From Viscum album (Eukaryota; Streptophyta; Magnoliopsida; Santalales; Viscaceae), in assembly GCA_963277665.1 (NCBI GenBank), contig OY728153.1, forward strand, positions 269,302,250 to 269,366,249: a stretch of DNA of 64,000 bases, in the 5' to 3' direction. Of this stretch, positions 1-10,703 are shown in pieces. Position 1 is the stretch's first letter. Every line of letters starts with the position of its first letter. The notes under the pieces were generated by a model. That model did not search any database. It had not been told where the DNA came from and worked only from the letters and a program-made list of their open reading frames with translations. Both the position numbers and the translations under genes were made by a program.

Positions 1-373
1 TCAGGTCTCTTGGATGCACTTTCCAAGTCCTCACCAACTGGGTTGAGGCTCTTGTGCTTAATGTGATATCCTAGCTATATTATGAGTTGATCCCAATGAC
101 GATACACAACAACTTTATATACTAATGATTTATCACCTAATTAAATAATAAAAATGAAATATAAATTTAGTTATAAAATAATTCAAATGAATATTAAATC
201 TATAAAATTACATGATCAACCAAGAGTTTCAATCTTAATCAAAATATCCAATAATATAGTTTCGCATATATTTTTGTTAAATGTAAATTTATATATTCAT
301 TTAAACCATTTCCAATTCCAAAACCACTTATCAATTACAATTCAAATATATTCCAGAATAATAATAAACATTT
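1..373. other. AT-rich flank, no gene seen
   Basis: Sequence upstream of the SIRE-like element. I see no coding region with a recognisable family. Part of it, around 280-360, resembles 47910-48020 by eye, so it may be a fragment of another repeat. The last five bases (369-373, CATTT) nearly match the five bases after the element. Confidence 0.5.
369..373. repeat. Left target-site duplication of the SIRE-like element (imperfect)
   Basis: CATTT precedes the 5' LTR and CATGT (12415-12419) follows the 3' LTR, a 4 of 5 match. Five bases is the usual duplication length for Copia integrases. One mutation would explain the mismatch. Confidence 0.55.
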
Positions 374-661
374 TGTTGGACTCCTCATGTGTTAATCATG
401 TTTTAATGATCACAAATATCATTACTGTTCATTAATCTTGATCTTCAGTACACATCTTTCTAATGCTCTTCAAACTCAACAATAGGTGCACATCGTGTTT
501 TTATGATAACAAATCCTATGGATGTTAATTATTCTCTTTATTATTTACGAGTCCTATGCATGATCATAATTCTCTCATATATTATCTCTAATGATTAACC
601 TTAACCCATATTCTGCATATCATTGCCTTAGTCCTAATACAGATATTCGTCTAAGTATGGA

Positions 662-898
662 GACACCATGAAGGATTCACCGTGACCAGACACCGTGACC
701 AGACACCATGACCACTCACCGTGACCAGACACTGTGACCAGACACTGTGAAGGACTCACCGTGACCAGACACCATGACCAGACACCGTGACCACTCATCG
801 TGACCAGACACCGTGACCAGACACCGTGACCACTCACCGTGACCAGACACCATGACCACTCACCGTAACCAGACACCGTGATCAGACACTGTGAAGAA
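662..898. repeat. 13-bp tandem array in the 5' LTR, about 18 units
   Basis: The units alternate between GACACCGTGACCA and CTCACCGTGACCA, with variants such as ATG or TGT for the central CGTG and occasional 14-bp units ending GAAGGA. I count about 18 units here and about 16 in the 3' LTR. The core TCACNGTGA reads nearly the same on both strands. The array lies in the upstream part of the LTR, the likely U3 region, so it could be a cluster of binding sites, but function is not shown. Confidence 0.9.
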
Positions 899-1680
899 GA
901 CATTGTTTCCATGATCACTGTGACACTGTTTCTTAAGCTTTTGTCAATATTTTTTTAAATGATGATAACAGTCATATTTTTTGTTTTTCATGAAATTAAT
1001 GTTATTTAATGTTAGTTGTTGGCATGTCAGGAAACCGTATCTCGTACCTATGAAAAGTAAATCATTCCTACTGCCATAACTTTTGGAATATAAGGAAGAT
1101 TGAGATGTAGTACACGTGCAAGTGGTGAAACAGAGAAAAGTGTGAATATACCACGAGAAGAACTTACATACATTCAAGTGCACTGTGCTGAACAAGTAGA
1201 AGAGTGAAATACCTTCAAAGAAAACATACGAATTCCACCCAACACCACTGAAGAAAACACAACGAATCAAGAAATATTTCTCACTCCAGAAGAAGACAAG
1301 CTGAACTACGACACTCTATTTTTCAATAGAAAAACCAGAGAAGGACTTCGAAGCATTCCTGCTGAATCCAAAGAGTCCAGAGCTACATTGATAATCACTA
1401 GAGCTTCTCTAAAATCTCATCTATCTTCTCTATGTGATTTATTTATTAACATTAGAGTAGTGTGGTGTACACACACTGTCTCCTACACTAAACTGGAGGA
1501 TATCAAAATCCTCACTCAAATTCTCTTAACCTTTGTTTACCCACGTCAACTGTGGAAGAGGTCCTTGTGTGACCTGGTCTTTGTTTTGTTTCCCACAAAG
1601 AACAGTGGTAGAGGTCCCTGCGTGGCCTAGACAGTTTTGTAAAACTGTTGGTAATCCCGATCCAGGGTATGGATCACATT

Positions 1681-1693
1681 TATATATATATTT
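1681..1693 (+). promoter_or_regulatory. Candidate TATA box of the SIRE-like 5' LTR
   Basis: TATATATATATTT lies about 400 bp before the LTR end and is conserved in the 3' LTR near 11999-12011. Its position suits a U3/R boundary. In AT-rich DNA such a run can occur by chance, so this is tentative. Confidence 0.4.
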
Positions 1694-2096
1694 GAGAGGA
1701 CTAAGTCTCGGCTTGAGACTGAACCTCTTGTTATATCTGTTGTGCATCTTTTATTTAAGTTTAATGTATACGATATATATCATATTTATTACGCTGCTAT
1801 TAATTTGAAATACAACATTATTTTTAAGCTACTTTGATAGTTAAATTAGCAAGTGTTTACACTTATTGTAAATAAATAGGTTAGCTTCAAAATTTAGTTT
1901 GATCTTGTGGTTAAACTAACTGAGACCTAATCAATCTTTGAGAAGCTAAGTGAACATTTACAATCTGTATAAATTCACTACAGTTTAACTTATTTTATAA
2001 ATCGGGGGATTTTAACTAGACAATATTTTAACAGAAATTTTAATTGGAACTCAATTCACCCCCCCCCCCTCTTGAGTGTCCACTCTGACCAAAATT

Positions 2097-2107
2097 TGGT
2101 ATCAGAG
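2097..2107 (+). promoter_or_regulatory. Primer-binding site (initiator Met tRNA type)
   Basis: TGGTATCAGAG starts two bases after the 5' LTR. This is the standard plant primer site complementary to the 3' end of initiator methionine tRNA, where minus-strand DNA synthesis begins. Confidence 0.92.
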
Positions 2108-2243
2108 GATTAGTTTTTTTTTGTTTAAAGATTTTTGAAATACTCTGTTTTTCAACTGTGATTTTAGTTGCATCTTTTAATATCTTAAATTTCTGTTAGT
2201 TCTAAATTTTTATCTCTTTAAATTATCTTTCTAAAATCTAGGT

Positions 2244-3972
2244 ATGGACAATAGACTAGAGGGTGCTCCTACTAACAGGTCACCTTTCTTCAATGGTACT
2301 CACTATGCTCAGTGGAAACTTAAAATGAAAATTCATTTAGAAAGCATAGGTTTTGATATTTGGACTGCCATAGAATCAGAATATAAACTTCCCACTACTG
2401 CTAGATCCACTTGGGATTAACCTAAAAAAGACTGCTTACAATAATAATTGTAAATACATGAATCCCTTGTACTATGCTTTAGGAGATGAAGAGTTTAACA
2501 TAATTTCTACTTGTAAAACTGCTTTTGAAATTTGGGATACCTTGGGTGTTTCTCATGAAGGAACAACCAATGTTAAAGAAATGAGATTAAATACTTATAC
2601 TATTAAATATGATAATTTTAAAATGAAAACTGATGAACCTATTTCTGACATGTATCTCAGGTTTAATGAGATAGTCAATACAATTAATTCACTTGGAAAA
2701 GTTGTTCCAGCAAAGGAACAAATTATGAGAATCTTGAGATGTTTGCCAGACCGATGGAGAGGCACATCTGTTTCAATCAGAGAGTCATGTGACATTTCTG
2801 CTCTACTTTTCAAAAACCTCATTGGTAAGCTTATGATGTATGAGGAAGAACTCAAGGTGAATAAAGAGGAAGATGATGAACCTAAGAGGAAATCAGTGGC
2901 TTTCAAGACTACTGCTTCAAAGAACAAGGACAAAGATAAAGCTCAACTACCTACTGACAGTTCAACCAGTGAAAATTCAGACTCTGATAGTGATGCTGAA
3001 ATGGCTCAGATAGCCAGAAGGTTTAAGAAATTTTATTGGAAGAAGAAATTATTCAGAAAATAAAATTACAAAGGAAAGTATGACAATAAGGGACATTGGA
3101 AGAAGGATTGGAAATAGCCAGATAAAAGTGATGAAGTTGTCTGTTATGAGTGCAAACGAAAAGGACATATTAAAGCAGACTGCCCAAATCTCAAATTCAA
3201 GAAGAAATATGATTACAAGGACAGTAAGTACAAAAATTCTATGAAGGATACTTGGAGCACTTCTGAGGATAGCTCTAGTGAATCTGAAGCTTCTGAGACT
3301 GAAACCCGAAATAAAGAAAACATGTGCTTCATGGAAAACACATCTGAGGTAACCCTAGATACTCCTGCTTTAAATTCTTGTTATTCTAAAGATAGTGAAA
3401 AATCTGATTCTGATTCTGAAAACATGACTAGTGAGGAATTGTTTGAATATTGTAATATGATGGAAGAATGATGCAATGAGCTTAAGGATAAATACAAATC
3501 ATTAAAGAAACATCATGCTCTCACTACTACTTGTAAAACTGAACATACTATTGAAAAAGAGAAAAATGCTCAACTGTTAAAAGAAAACACTGAACTGAAA
3601 ATGTCTAATGAGAAACTCATAAATGATTTAGATAAATTCACAAATGGAAAGGATACACTAACTCAAATGCTAGGAAATAAAGTTGCACCAAAATATACTA
3701 CTGGAATAGGCTACAAACCTGGACAGAGACAGTTTACTAAGAATAGATTTATTCCTAAATATGGACAGAATGCTTCTAATTCTGGTTCTGGACATTTATA
3801 TGCTTCAACTAGTTATATTCATAGTTATGGATCTAATAAGGTTTATCTTTCAAAGTCTGTTGATTCTAAAAATTTCATAAGACCCATAAGACAAATTTGG
3901 GTACCAAAAGCTTTGATTGATAACCTGTCTGGACCCAAGAAGATCTGGGTACCAAAATCATTTCCTATCTAA
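2244..3972 (+). pseudogene. gag: gag of the SIRE-like element, broken
   Basis: Gag forms the virus-like particle and binds element RNA. The ATG at 2244 opens a typical Copia Gag start (GTHYAQWK near residues 18-25). A frameshift near 2415-2420 moves the frame, and the conserved YYAL / FEIWDTL / RFNEIV / RCLP region continues at 2458-3060. A CCHC zinc knuckle, C-Y-E-C with H and C at the expected spacing, lies at about 3142-3183, and an acidic Ser-rich linker follows. In-frame stops occur at 3061 (TAA), 3115 (TAG), 3469 (TGA) and 3970 (TAA). A repeated I-W-V-P-K motif near 3895-3960 marks the Gag/protease junction. It belongs to one gag-pol polyprotein with the downstream segments. Confidence 0.88.
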
Positions 3973-4012
3973 ATTTGTTTTGTAGGAAACCTACTTAAAG
4001 AGCTCATTTAGA

Positions 4013-5310
4013 ATGACTTGGTATTTGGACAGTGGATGTTCAAGACATATGTCAGGAGACTTTTCATGCTTCAAGAGTTTAGTAAATGTTTATGGAGGAT
4101 TTGTCACTTTTGGTGATAATTATAAAGGGAAAATCATCGGCTTAGGCCAGATTGGTAACACTGACTCAATATTAATTTCTAAAGTTTTATTTGTTGATGG
4201 ACTTAAATATAATCTGTTAAGTATTTCTCAGTTATGTGATGATGGTTTTAATGTTAAATTTAAAAATGATTCTTGCAATGTTTTTAATTCTAAAAATGCT
4301 TTAGTATTTTCTGCCCTGCGGAATGAAAATGTTTATGTTGTTGATTTAAATTCTTTAGCCATGAAAAATATTACTTGTTTAAATGATTTTCATAAAGAGT
4401 CTTGGATTTGACACAGAATATTAGGACATTACAATATACACTCACTTAGAAAACTTACTAGGAAGAACTTAGTTAGAGACCCACCCAAACATGAGTTTCC
4501 AAATGACAAAGTTTGTAATCCCTGTCAAAAGGGAAAGCAACACAAAATCTATTTCAAACCAAAGAAAGAAGTTTCAACTTCTCAACCTCTCGAGTTGGTT
4601 CACATGGATTTTTTTGGACCATCTAGATTTTCTAGTTTGAATGGGAAGCACTATGTCTATGTCTTAGTAGTTGAATTTTCTAGATATACTTGGGTATATT
4701 TTCTATCTCACAAAAGTGAAGCTTGTTCTTACTTTGTTAAATACTCCAAATCTGTAGAAAATCTTAGTGGAATTAAGATTAAAACTCTAAGAAGCAATCA
4801 TGGCCGTGAGTTTGAGAATCATGAATTTGAATCCTATTGCTCACACAATGGATATTGTCACAATTTCTCTGCCCCTAGGACACCTCAACAAAATGGTGTA
4901 GTAGAAAGAAGGAATAGAACCCTACAAGAAATTTCTAGAACTATGCTTAATGAGTATGACCTACCTATTTATTTTTGGGTTGAAGCTGTAAATAAAGCTT
5001 GTTATATTATCAATATAGTCTTAATCAGACCTGTTCTTAATAGGAACCCTTATGATTTGTGAGACTATAGGAAACCTAAGGTAACTACTTCAAAGTCTTT
5101 GGCTGCAAAGTCTTTATTCTTAATACCAAAGATAATCTTGACAAGTTTGCATCCAAGAGTGATGAAGGAATTTTCCTAGGTTATTCTATCTCTAGTAAAG
5201 CCTATAGAGTTTTCAATAAGAGAACCAAGTGTGTGGAAGAATCTGTTCACATAAAGTTTGATGAAACTGATCCACATGAGCCTAAAATCTCTCTTGAAAA
5301 TCTTGAATAA
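4013..5310 (+). pseudogene. Protease and integrase of the SIRE-like element, broken
   Basis: The aspartic protease is recognised by WYLDSGCSRHMSG at its start, with the catalytic D-S-G intact. The frame differs from Gag by a shift at about 3985-4000. A stop (TGA, 4409) interrupts the pre-integrase zinc-binding region, whose H-x4-H...C-x2-C pattern is otherwise visible. The integrase core follows, with the first catalytic Asp in HMDFFGP and the Glu in VVERRNRT. The second catalytic Asp is replaced by Asn at 4796-4798 (RSNHGREF, where the family has Asp). Another stop lies at 5060 (TGA), a frameshift near 5065-5085, and a last stop at 5308 (TAA). The C-terminal part (KVFGCKVFILN, FLGYS) reads in the frame of RT. 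The integrase would be inactive even without the stops. Confidence 0.9.
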
Positions 5311-5322
5311 TATTTATCTGTT

Positions 5323-7089
5323 ATGGACCTTAATGACGAATCAAATGAACCTACTATAAAGACAACCAGTTCTGGAAATTTTCTAGGGCCTGCTTATATT
5401 GATTCCCAACCTGTTGATGAACCTGAGATTTCTTGTCCTACCTTTACTAGATCAACTAGAATTCTAAAGAATCATCCTTTAGATTCTGTGGTAGGAAATC
5501 TTGATAGAGGGACACAGACTAGAGCTTCTCTTAGAAATCAGGTTGAACATCAAGCCTTCTTATCACAGCTTGAACCTAAAAACATTGATGATGCTATTAA
5601 TGATGAATTTTGGGTAATTTCTATGCAAGAAGAACTCAATCAGTTTGAAAGAAATAAAGTTTGGAATCTTGTTGAAAGACCTAAGGACACTTTCACAATA
5701 GGCACAAAATGGGTGTTTAAAAATAAAGTAGATGAATCCAGAAACATAGTTAGAAATAAATATAGACTAGTTGCACAAGGCTATAGTCAAGAAGAAGGTA
5801 TTGACTATGAGGAGACTTTTTCTCTAGTAGACAGATTAGAAGAAATTAGGATTTTACTTTCTTATGCTGCACATCAAAATTTCAAACTATATCAAATGGA
5901 TGTCAAGAGTGCATTCTTAAATGGATATATTGCTGAGGATGTTTTTGTTGAACAACCACCTGGATTTTCAAACCCTCATTTTCCAAATCATATTTTCAAA
6001 CTATCAAAAGCTTTATATGGTTTAAAGCAAGCTCCAAGAGCTTGGTATGATAGATTAAGAACTTTTCTAATTTCTAAAGGTTTTACAAAAGGAATAGCTG
6101 ATCTTACTCTGTTTATAAAAAGAATTTCTAAAGATGTTTTAGTGGTACAAATTTATGTAGATGATATTATTTTTGGATCTTCAAAAACTACATTATGTAC
6201 TGATTTTTCTAAAATGATGCAAAATGAATTTGAAATGAGTTTAATGGGTGAACTTAAATTCTTTCTTGGTTTTCAAATCTTTCAAAATGATGATGGAATT
6301 ATTTTAACTCAAAGTAAATATACTAGAGATCTTTTAAAACGTTTTGGATTGGATAGCACAAAAAGTAGTGACACTCCCATGAGTACCACCTGTAAGATGG
6401 ATCATGAAGAAAATGGTAAATCTGTTGATCAAACCACTTATAGAGGTATGATTGGAAGTCTACTCTACCTGACTGCTAGTCGTCCTGATATTATGTTTAG
6501 TATGTGTATGTGTGCTCGTTTTCAAAAAGAGTCACATTTAAATATTGTAAAGAGAATTTTCAAATACCTCAAGCATACTCACAATTTAGGATTGTTCTAT
6601 TCCAAAGGACAATCATTTGAATTAGTTAGTTATTCTGATGCTGACTTTGCTGGATGTAATCTAGATAGAAAAATCACCTCTGGAACATGTCATCTTTTAG
6701 GCAAGTCACTAGTATCATGGTGTAGTAAGAAACAAAATTCTGTAGCATTATCAACTGTAGAAGTTGAATACATAGCTGTTGGAAGTTGTTGTGCACAAAT
6801 TTTGTGGATGAAACACACATTACTAGACTATGGATATCAATTCAGACATGTCTCAATAAATTGTGACAACACAAGTGCTATTAATATTTCTAAGAATCCT
6901 GTTTCTCATTCTAGGACAAAACATATTGATGTAAGACATCACTTTTTGAGGGATCATTATCAAAAAGGTGATATCACTTTGGAGTTCATTGGTACTGAAT
7001 ATCAACTTGCTGATATATTCACTAAACCATTAAATTCTGAAATATTAGACTACATCATACATGATCTTGGTATGATTAATCATAAATGA
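5323..7089 (+). CDS. Reverse transcriptase and RNase H segment of Copia pol (588 codons open)
   Basis: This part of pol copies element RNA into DNA and degrades the template. It is an uninterrupted reading frame although everything upstream is broken. RT motifs include WVFKNKVDE, QMDVKSAFLNG, KALYGLKQAPRAWY and the catalytic YVDDIIFGS. RNase H follows with SYSDADFAG, STVEVEYIA, NCDNTSAI and RTKHIDVRHHF, giving the expected acidic residues, and it ends near LADIFTKPL as in other Copia elements. The ATG at 5323 is only the first Met after a stop at 5308. In an intact element this would be the end of the gag-pol polyprotein, not a separate gene. Product activity is not established. Confidence 0.92.
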   Translation: MDLNDESNEPTIKTTSSGNFLGPAYIDSQPVDEPEISCPTFTRSTRILKNHPLDSVVGNLDRGTQTRASLRNQVEHQAFLSQLEPKNIDDAINDEFWVISMQEELNQFERNKVWNLVERPKDTFTIGTKWVFKNKVDESRNIVRNKYRLVAQGYSQEEGIDYEETFSLVDRLEEIRILLSYAAHQNFKLYQMDVKSAFLNGYIAEDVFVEQPPGFSNPHFPNHIFKLSKALYGLKQAPRAWYDRLRTFLISKGFTKGIADLTLFIKRISKDVLVVQIYVDDIIFGSSKTTLCTDFSKMMQNEFEMSLMGELKFFLGFQIFQNDDGIILTQSKYTRDLLKRFGLDSTKSSDTPMSTTCKMDHEENGKSVDQTTYRGMIGSLLYLTASRPDIMFSMCMCARFQKESHLNIVKRIFKYLKHTHNLGLFYSKGQSFELVSYSDADFAGCNLDRKITSGTCHLLGKSLVSWCSKKQNSVALSTVEVEYIAVGSCCAQILWMKHTLLDYGYQFRHVSINCDNTSAINISKNPVSHSRTKHIDVRHHFLRDHYQKGDITLEFIGTEYQLADIFTKPLNSEILDYIIHDLGMINHK

Positions 7090-7448
7090 ATATCTTACTA
7101 ATTTTAATGTTTAATACTTTAATCTACTTTACTTTACAGTTTCATACTTACTAATTCTAAGTTACTGTTTTATGCTCACGGTCTGACAACTAACTATCTC
7201 ACCATGACTATATAAAATGCTCACTGTATCACCGTGATGACTAGTTTTCTGTCTCACCGTGAGAATTATGTTTAATTTTATTTTAACCCGTATCACGGTA
7301 ATTTTTATTTCACCGCTATTTGATTTCTCGTGTTTGTGTTTTTATGACGTTTGACATTCCCAATTGATAAAATTTAAGGGTTTCATTCGATTCCTTACCC
7401 GAACTCTCTCCTGAACCTCCTATTCCCTCTCGCCCAAACCTTTAGTGA
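7090..7448 (+). other. Spacer between pol and ORF2 with scattered CACCGTGA motifs
   Basis: No coding region. About six copies of CACCGTGA, CACGGT or near variants occur at about 7177-7310, the same core as the 13-bp array in the LTRs. Just before ORF2 the sequence becomes more GC- and CT-rich (7395-7445). Confidence 0.7.
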
Positions 7449-10400
7449 ATGCCAAGGATGAAGCTTCAATCCTCACCCTCGTCTGAGAAGTGCCGCTCTA
7501 AGAAGCAAAAGAGGATATCGAGGATAGCTCCTGAAGGACCTCTAAACCCGAACCTAGTAAGCCATATAGTTGTACCTAAAAAAGAGGTTTTCCCTGAATG
7601 GCTGTTGTCGAGCAGATCTTTAGTTTTGAAAGTTTTAAGAGAACAAGGATGGCGTGAATGGTTCACTGGAAAGAATAGACCGATTTAGCCAAGGCGTGTA
7701 TCTCAGTTCTATCAGTATGTGAAGTTTTCTTTTGAGTTTGGAGAAATATTTTTGGTAACCAGCCGGATCGATGGTCAGAAGTGCTCTTTCTCTTCAATAT
7801 TGTGGGATGCATGCCTAAGAATTCCACATGAAGGAGTGTGTGAAGATTACCAGAGAGACCCTCCTCCAACATCTGACATCTTTGACCTGGAAACCGCTTT
7901 GGAAAATCTAACTAGAAATGGAACCAAGCGAATGGTCATAGCTGCTGAACTGGATGGGGAGACAAGACTTTTGTTAAAGTTTGTTCATAATTTGGTTAGT
8001 CCAAGAAAAGGAGATTTTGTTGTGATGAAGTATCAGGATGTGTTCCGGATTCACCTTTTGAAGAATGGCCATAAGATCAATCTGTGTAAGTATGTTATCA
8101 ACCATATCTGTGAGATGATCAAAGTAACTTCCAAATATACCTCCATGTTTTATTCAAGGATGATTTCAGCCATGTTAGTTTCAAAAGGGATGGTTGGACC
8201 GAATGAAGAAAAATTAGAGGACGTTGATTTCTGCCTATCCTTACCTATCATCAGAAGGATGAAGATTAACTAGAATCCCTAGAAAAAGAAATGGGTTGAG
8301 GATAGTGATCAACTGTATAGAAAGTTTAATCCTGTTGACTATCCAAGGAGGCCTAAGAACCTAGCTGATCCTAGTTTGGAACCATATGAAGTGGCTGAGT
8401 ATTCATAAGAAGAAGAAGAACAAGAATAAGTAACAGCTGAAGTTCCACCTGGAGAAGAATCTGTAATACCTCTAATGGAAACAGCTCCTGTTGAAGTGGA
8501 AAGGGTTGTTATCCCTGCTGAAATACCTCAAGGAGAGTAATTTGTTGTTGAAAAGGAAAGGACTAAGGACCCTTCAGTTGTTCTTCATGAGGAAGAAGCT
8601 CATCCCAATGCTGTAAGGAAATTGGTTTTTCCTGGTTCAGAATAGAAAGCAACCTTTGAGGCAGATTTTGTTGAAGAGACTCTTTCTATTGAGAAAGAAG
8701 CAAGTCTGGAAGCCTATCCAGTTGAACAATCAGTTCTTGAGATTATTCTATCTACTGAAGAAACAATAGAAATTTCCTTTCAGCTGGCAAGGCAAGAGTT
8801 TTCTGAAGAGATAAGGCATGATCCTATGGATCTTTTCCATGTTCCTGAACCTCAAGAATCTGAAAGGGAAGCACAAGTTGAGGGGGAAGAAACTCAAAAT
8901 CTTGATATTGTGGAATCTGGATCTGGTGAAGCTTCTCAACCTTCTGTCACTTACTATGTGCACTCTCGGTATGAGTTCCCAAGATTTTATGATGTGAATT
9001 AGTCACAGAAAGTGACTGCAACTGGAATGGATCTTTCTTCTCTATTTCAACTGAAGTCCTTATCTCTTTCAGAACCAGAACCAAAGCCCCAACCTCAATA
9101 TGGATCAGAGTATGAGTATGAAGATGACTCTGACCCTCAACCAAAATCTGAACCTTTACCTTTACCTGCATCCTTACCTGATCTTCACTCTTGTGTAACC
9201 AAATATGATTTGAAAGTTTTTGGCGAGACTTTGCTAGCTGGATTTGAGAAAATTGTCTCCACTCAACCTCGCCCAGTGACTCAATTAAGTCAAGAAGATA
9301 CATCTATTCTCCTGGAAAATATTATCTTTCATATTCAACCAAGGATGATCCGAGAAATTCAAGAAGTCATAATAGAGAACAAGTTTCTGAGTACTGATAT
9401 TTCAAATCTGAAAAGTATGGTAGCAAGTCTGCAGAATGAGTTATCTTTGAGATCAGAGCTTGCTCCTGTTTCTGCCCCTGCACCTGCTGCTATTTCTTCT
9501 GAGTCTTCTGATTCCCTCCTTTCTAGGGAGATTGTGTCTCAAGTTCATCCTTACCTACTATCTTTTGATGAAAAGATTGGAAAAAGGCACACCAAGATGA
9601 TGGAACGCATGAGAGAGCTTGTGGAAACTCTGAATAATATTACAGATGAATACACTTGATGTCTGCAAAAAGTTCTGAAAGAGCTCAAAGTTCTAACCAA
9701 AGTTGTCAAGGCTTCACCTGCTTCTGGTCAGACCTCCACACTTTCTTTGGATGATTGTATGCTGAGATCCATAATTAAGGAAGAATTTCAGAATGCCTTT
9801 AGTAGCCTGGATCTATCTTCTTTGTCAGAAGTGATTAAGAACAGTGATAGAGCATTGGACTTGGTTAGGATTCATTCTAAGATAGCCAATGATGCTCAAC
9901 AAGAGATCTCCAAGAAAATAGATTTGTATCTTTCACTGATTTTCTCTAAAAGTGATATGACAGATCACTTTAGATATCTTGCAGAAAATCTGAGAATCCC
10001 TCTGGTGACTCAAGCTTTTAAAGCTCAAGTTCAAAAACATTCATAGTTCACCAGATTGTTGGGTAGATTTATGGAGAATAAGGATGATTTTGAAAAGGCT
10101 ATGCAGTATGGTGGTGAAATAATTACTGATTTCATCAATCTTTTGAAGCTGTATCTTCCTGTGCAGCGTACTGCTATAGTTTCTCCAGCTGCTGCACCCC
10201 TTAGACCTGGACTACCTGCCATAGCCTCAACTGCCATGATAGTTAGCCAATCCCTTTCTCAGATCCGGCCAGTCATTATTGACCAACCTAAGCCTAGATC
10301 TTCTACTGCTCCTACTTTGGCTCCATCTGTTTTTGAAGGTCTACACTTGCCCTTGTTGTCTACCACATCTATGACTTCTTCTACTTCAGCATCAACTCCT

Positions 10401-10532
10401 ACTGTTGATAAAGGCAAGGCCAAATGGATCCCTAGAGAGTCTAGCGACTGTTTTTATTTTTTGATGGGATTTCATTTCTTGTTTACAGTTTGTACTTCTC
10501 CTGTACTTTGTATTCTGAACCCTTTGTTTTAA
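7449..10532 (+). pseudogene. ORF2 in the envelope position of the SIRE-like element, one frame with ten stops
   Basis: One reading frame runs from ATG 7449 to TAA 10530 (about 1,028 codons), interrupted only by in-frame stops at 7686, 8271, 8280, 8406, 8427, 8538, 8643, 9000, 9657 and 10044. No frameshift is visible over 3 kb. The N-terminal ~270 codons (FPEWLL...GWREWF, VSQFYQYVKFSFE, KCSFSSILWDACLRIPHEG) resemble, from memory, the domain called putative plant transposon protein that is common in plant retroelement third ORFs. The middle is acidic and Glu/Pro-rich. From about 9200 the sequence is heptad-like and probably coiled coil. The C-terminus is Ser/Thr/Pro-rich and ends with a short hydrophobic stretch (FLMGFHFLFTVCTSPVLC) that could span a membrane. 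SIRE third ORFs are often called env-like, but no fusion activity is shown for this family. Confidence 0.8.
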
Positions 10533-10580
10533 TGAAAATTTTCGAGTTTCATTTCCTTCTCTCTACTTTTTGATAATCCT

Positions 10581-10702
10581 AAAAGGGGAGAAAAACTACA
10601 GGTATCAGTTATATAATAGTATAAATGGGGGAGAAAAATTTCAAGTATCTGTTCTTTTATATTCTTCCTATATATGATTTGTGATCATCAAAAAAGGGGA
10701 GA
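10581..10702 (+). promoter_or_regulatory. Three polypurine tracts before the 3' LTR
   Basis: Purine runs lie at about 10581-10595 (AAAAGGGGAGAAAAA), 10627-10638 (GGGGGAGAAAAA) and 10690-10702 (AAAAAAGGGGAGA). The last directly abuts the LTR and is the likely plus-strand primer. Repeated tracts upstream of the 3' LTR are known in the SIRE lineage. Confidence 0.8.
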
Positions 10703-10703
10703 T

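Larger units (their letters stand above)
374..2094 (+). repeat. 5' LTR of the SIRE-like element
   Basis: Begins TGTTGGACTCC and matches 10704-12414 nearly end to end. It contains a 13-bp repeat array (662-898), a candidate TATA stretch (1681-1693) and a run of 11 C (2059-2069) shortly before its end. The right border is set by comparison with the 3' LTR and by the primer site beginning at 2097. The exact last base is uncertain by a few bases because this copy ends ACCAAAA while the 3' copy ends ACAACA. Confidence 0.9.

Noticed and set aside
634..918. Minus-strand open frame of 94 codons rich in VSGHGEWS-type repeats (and similar frames at 10981-11222)
   Set aside because: It is the translation of the 13-bp tandem array in the LTR. 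The periodic peptide follows from the repeat and not from coding selection.
7449..10532. Programmed stop-codon readthrough in the third ORF
   Set aside because: Ten stops of all three types without a shared context fit mutation much better than recoding.
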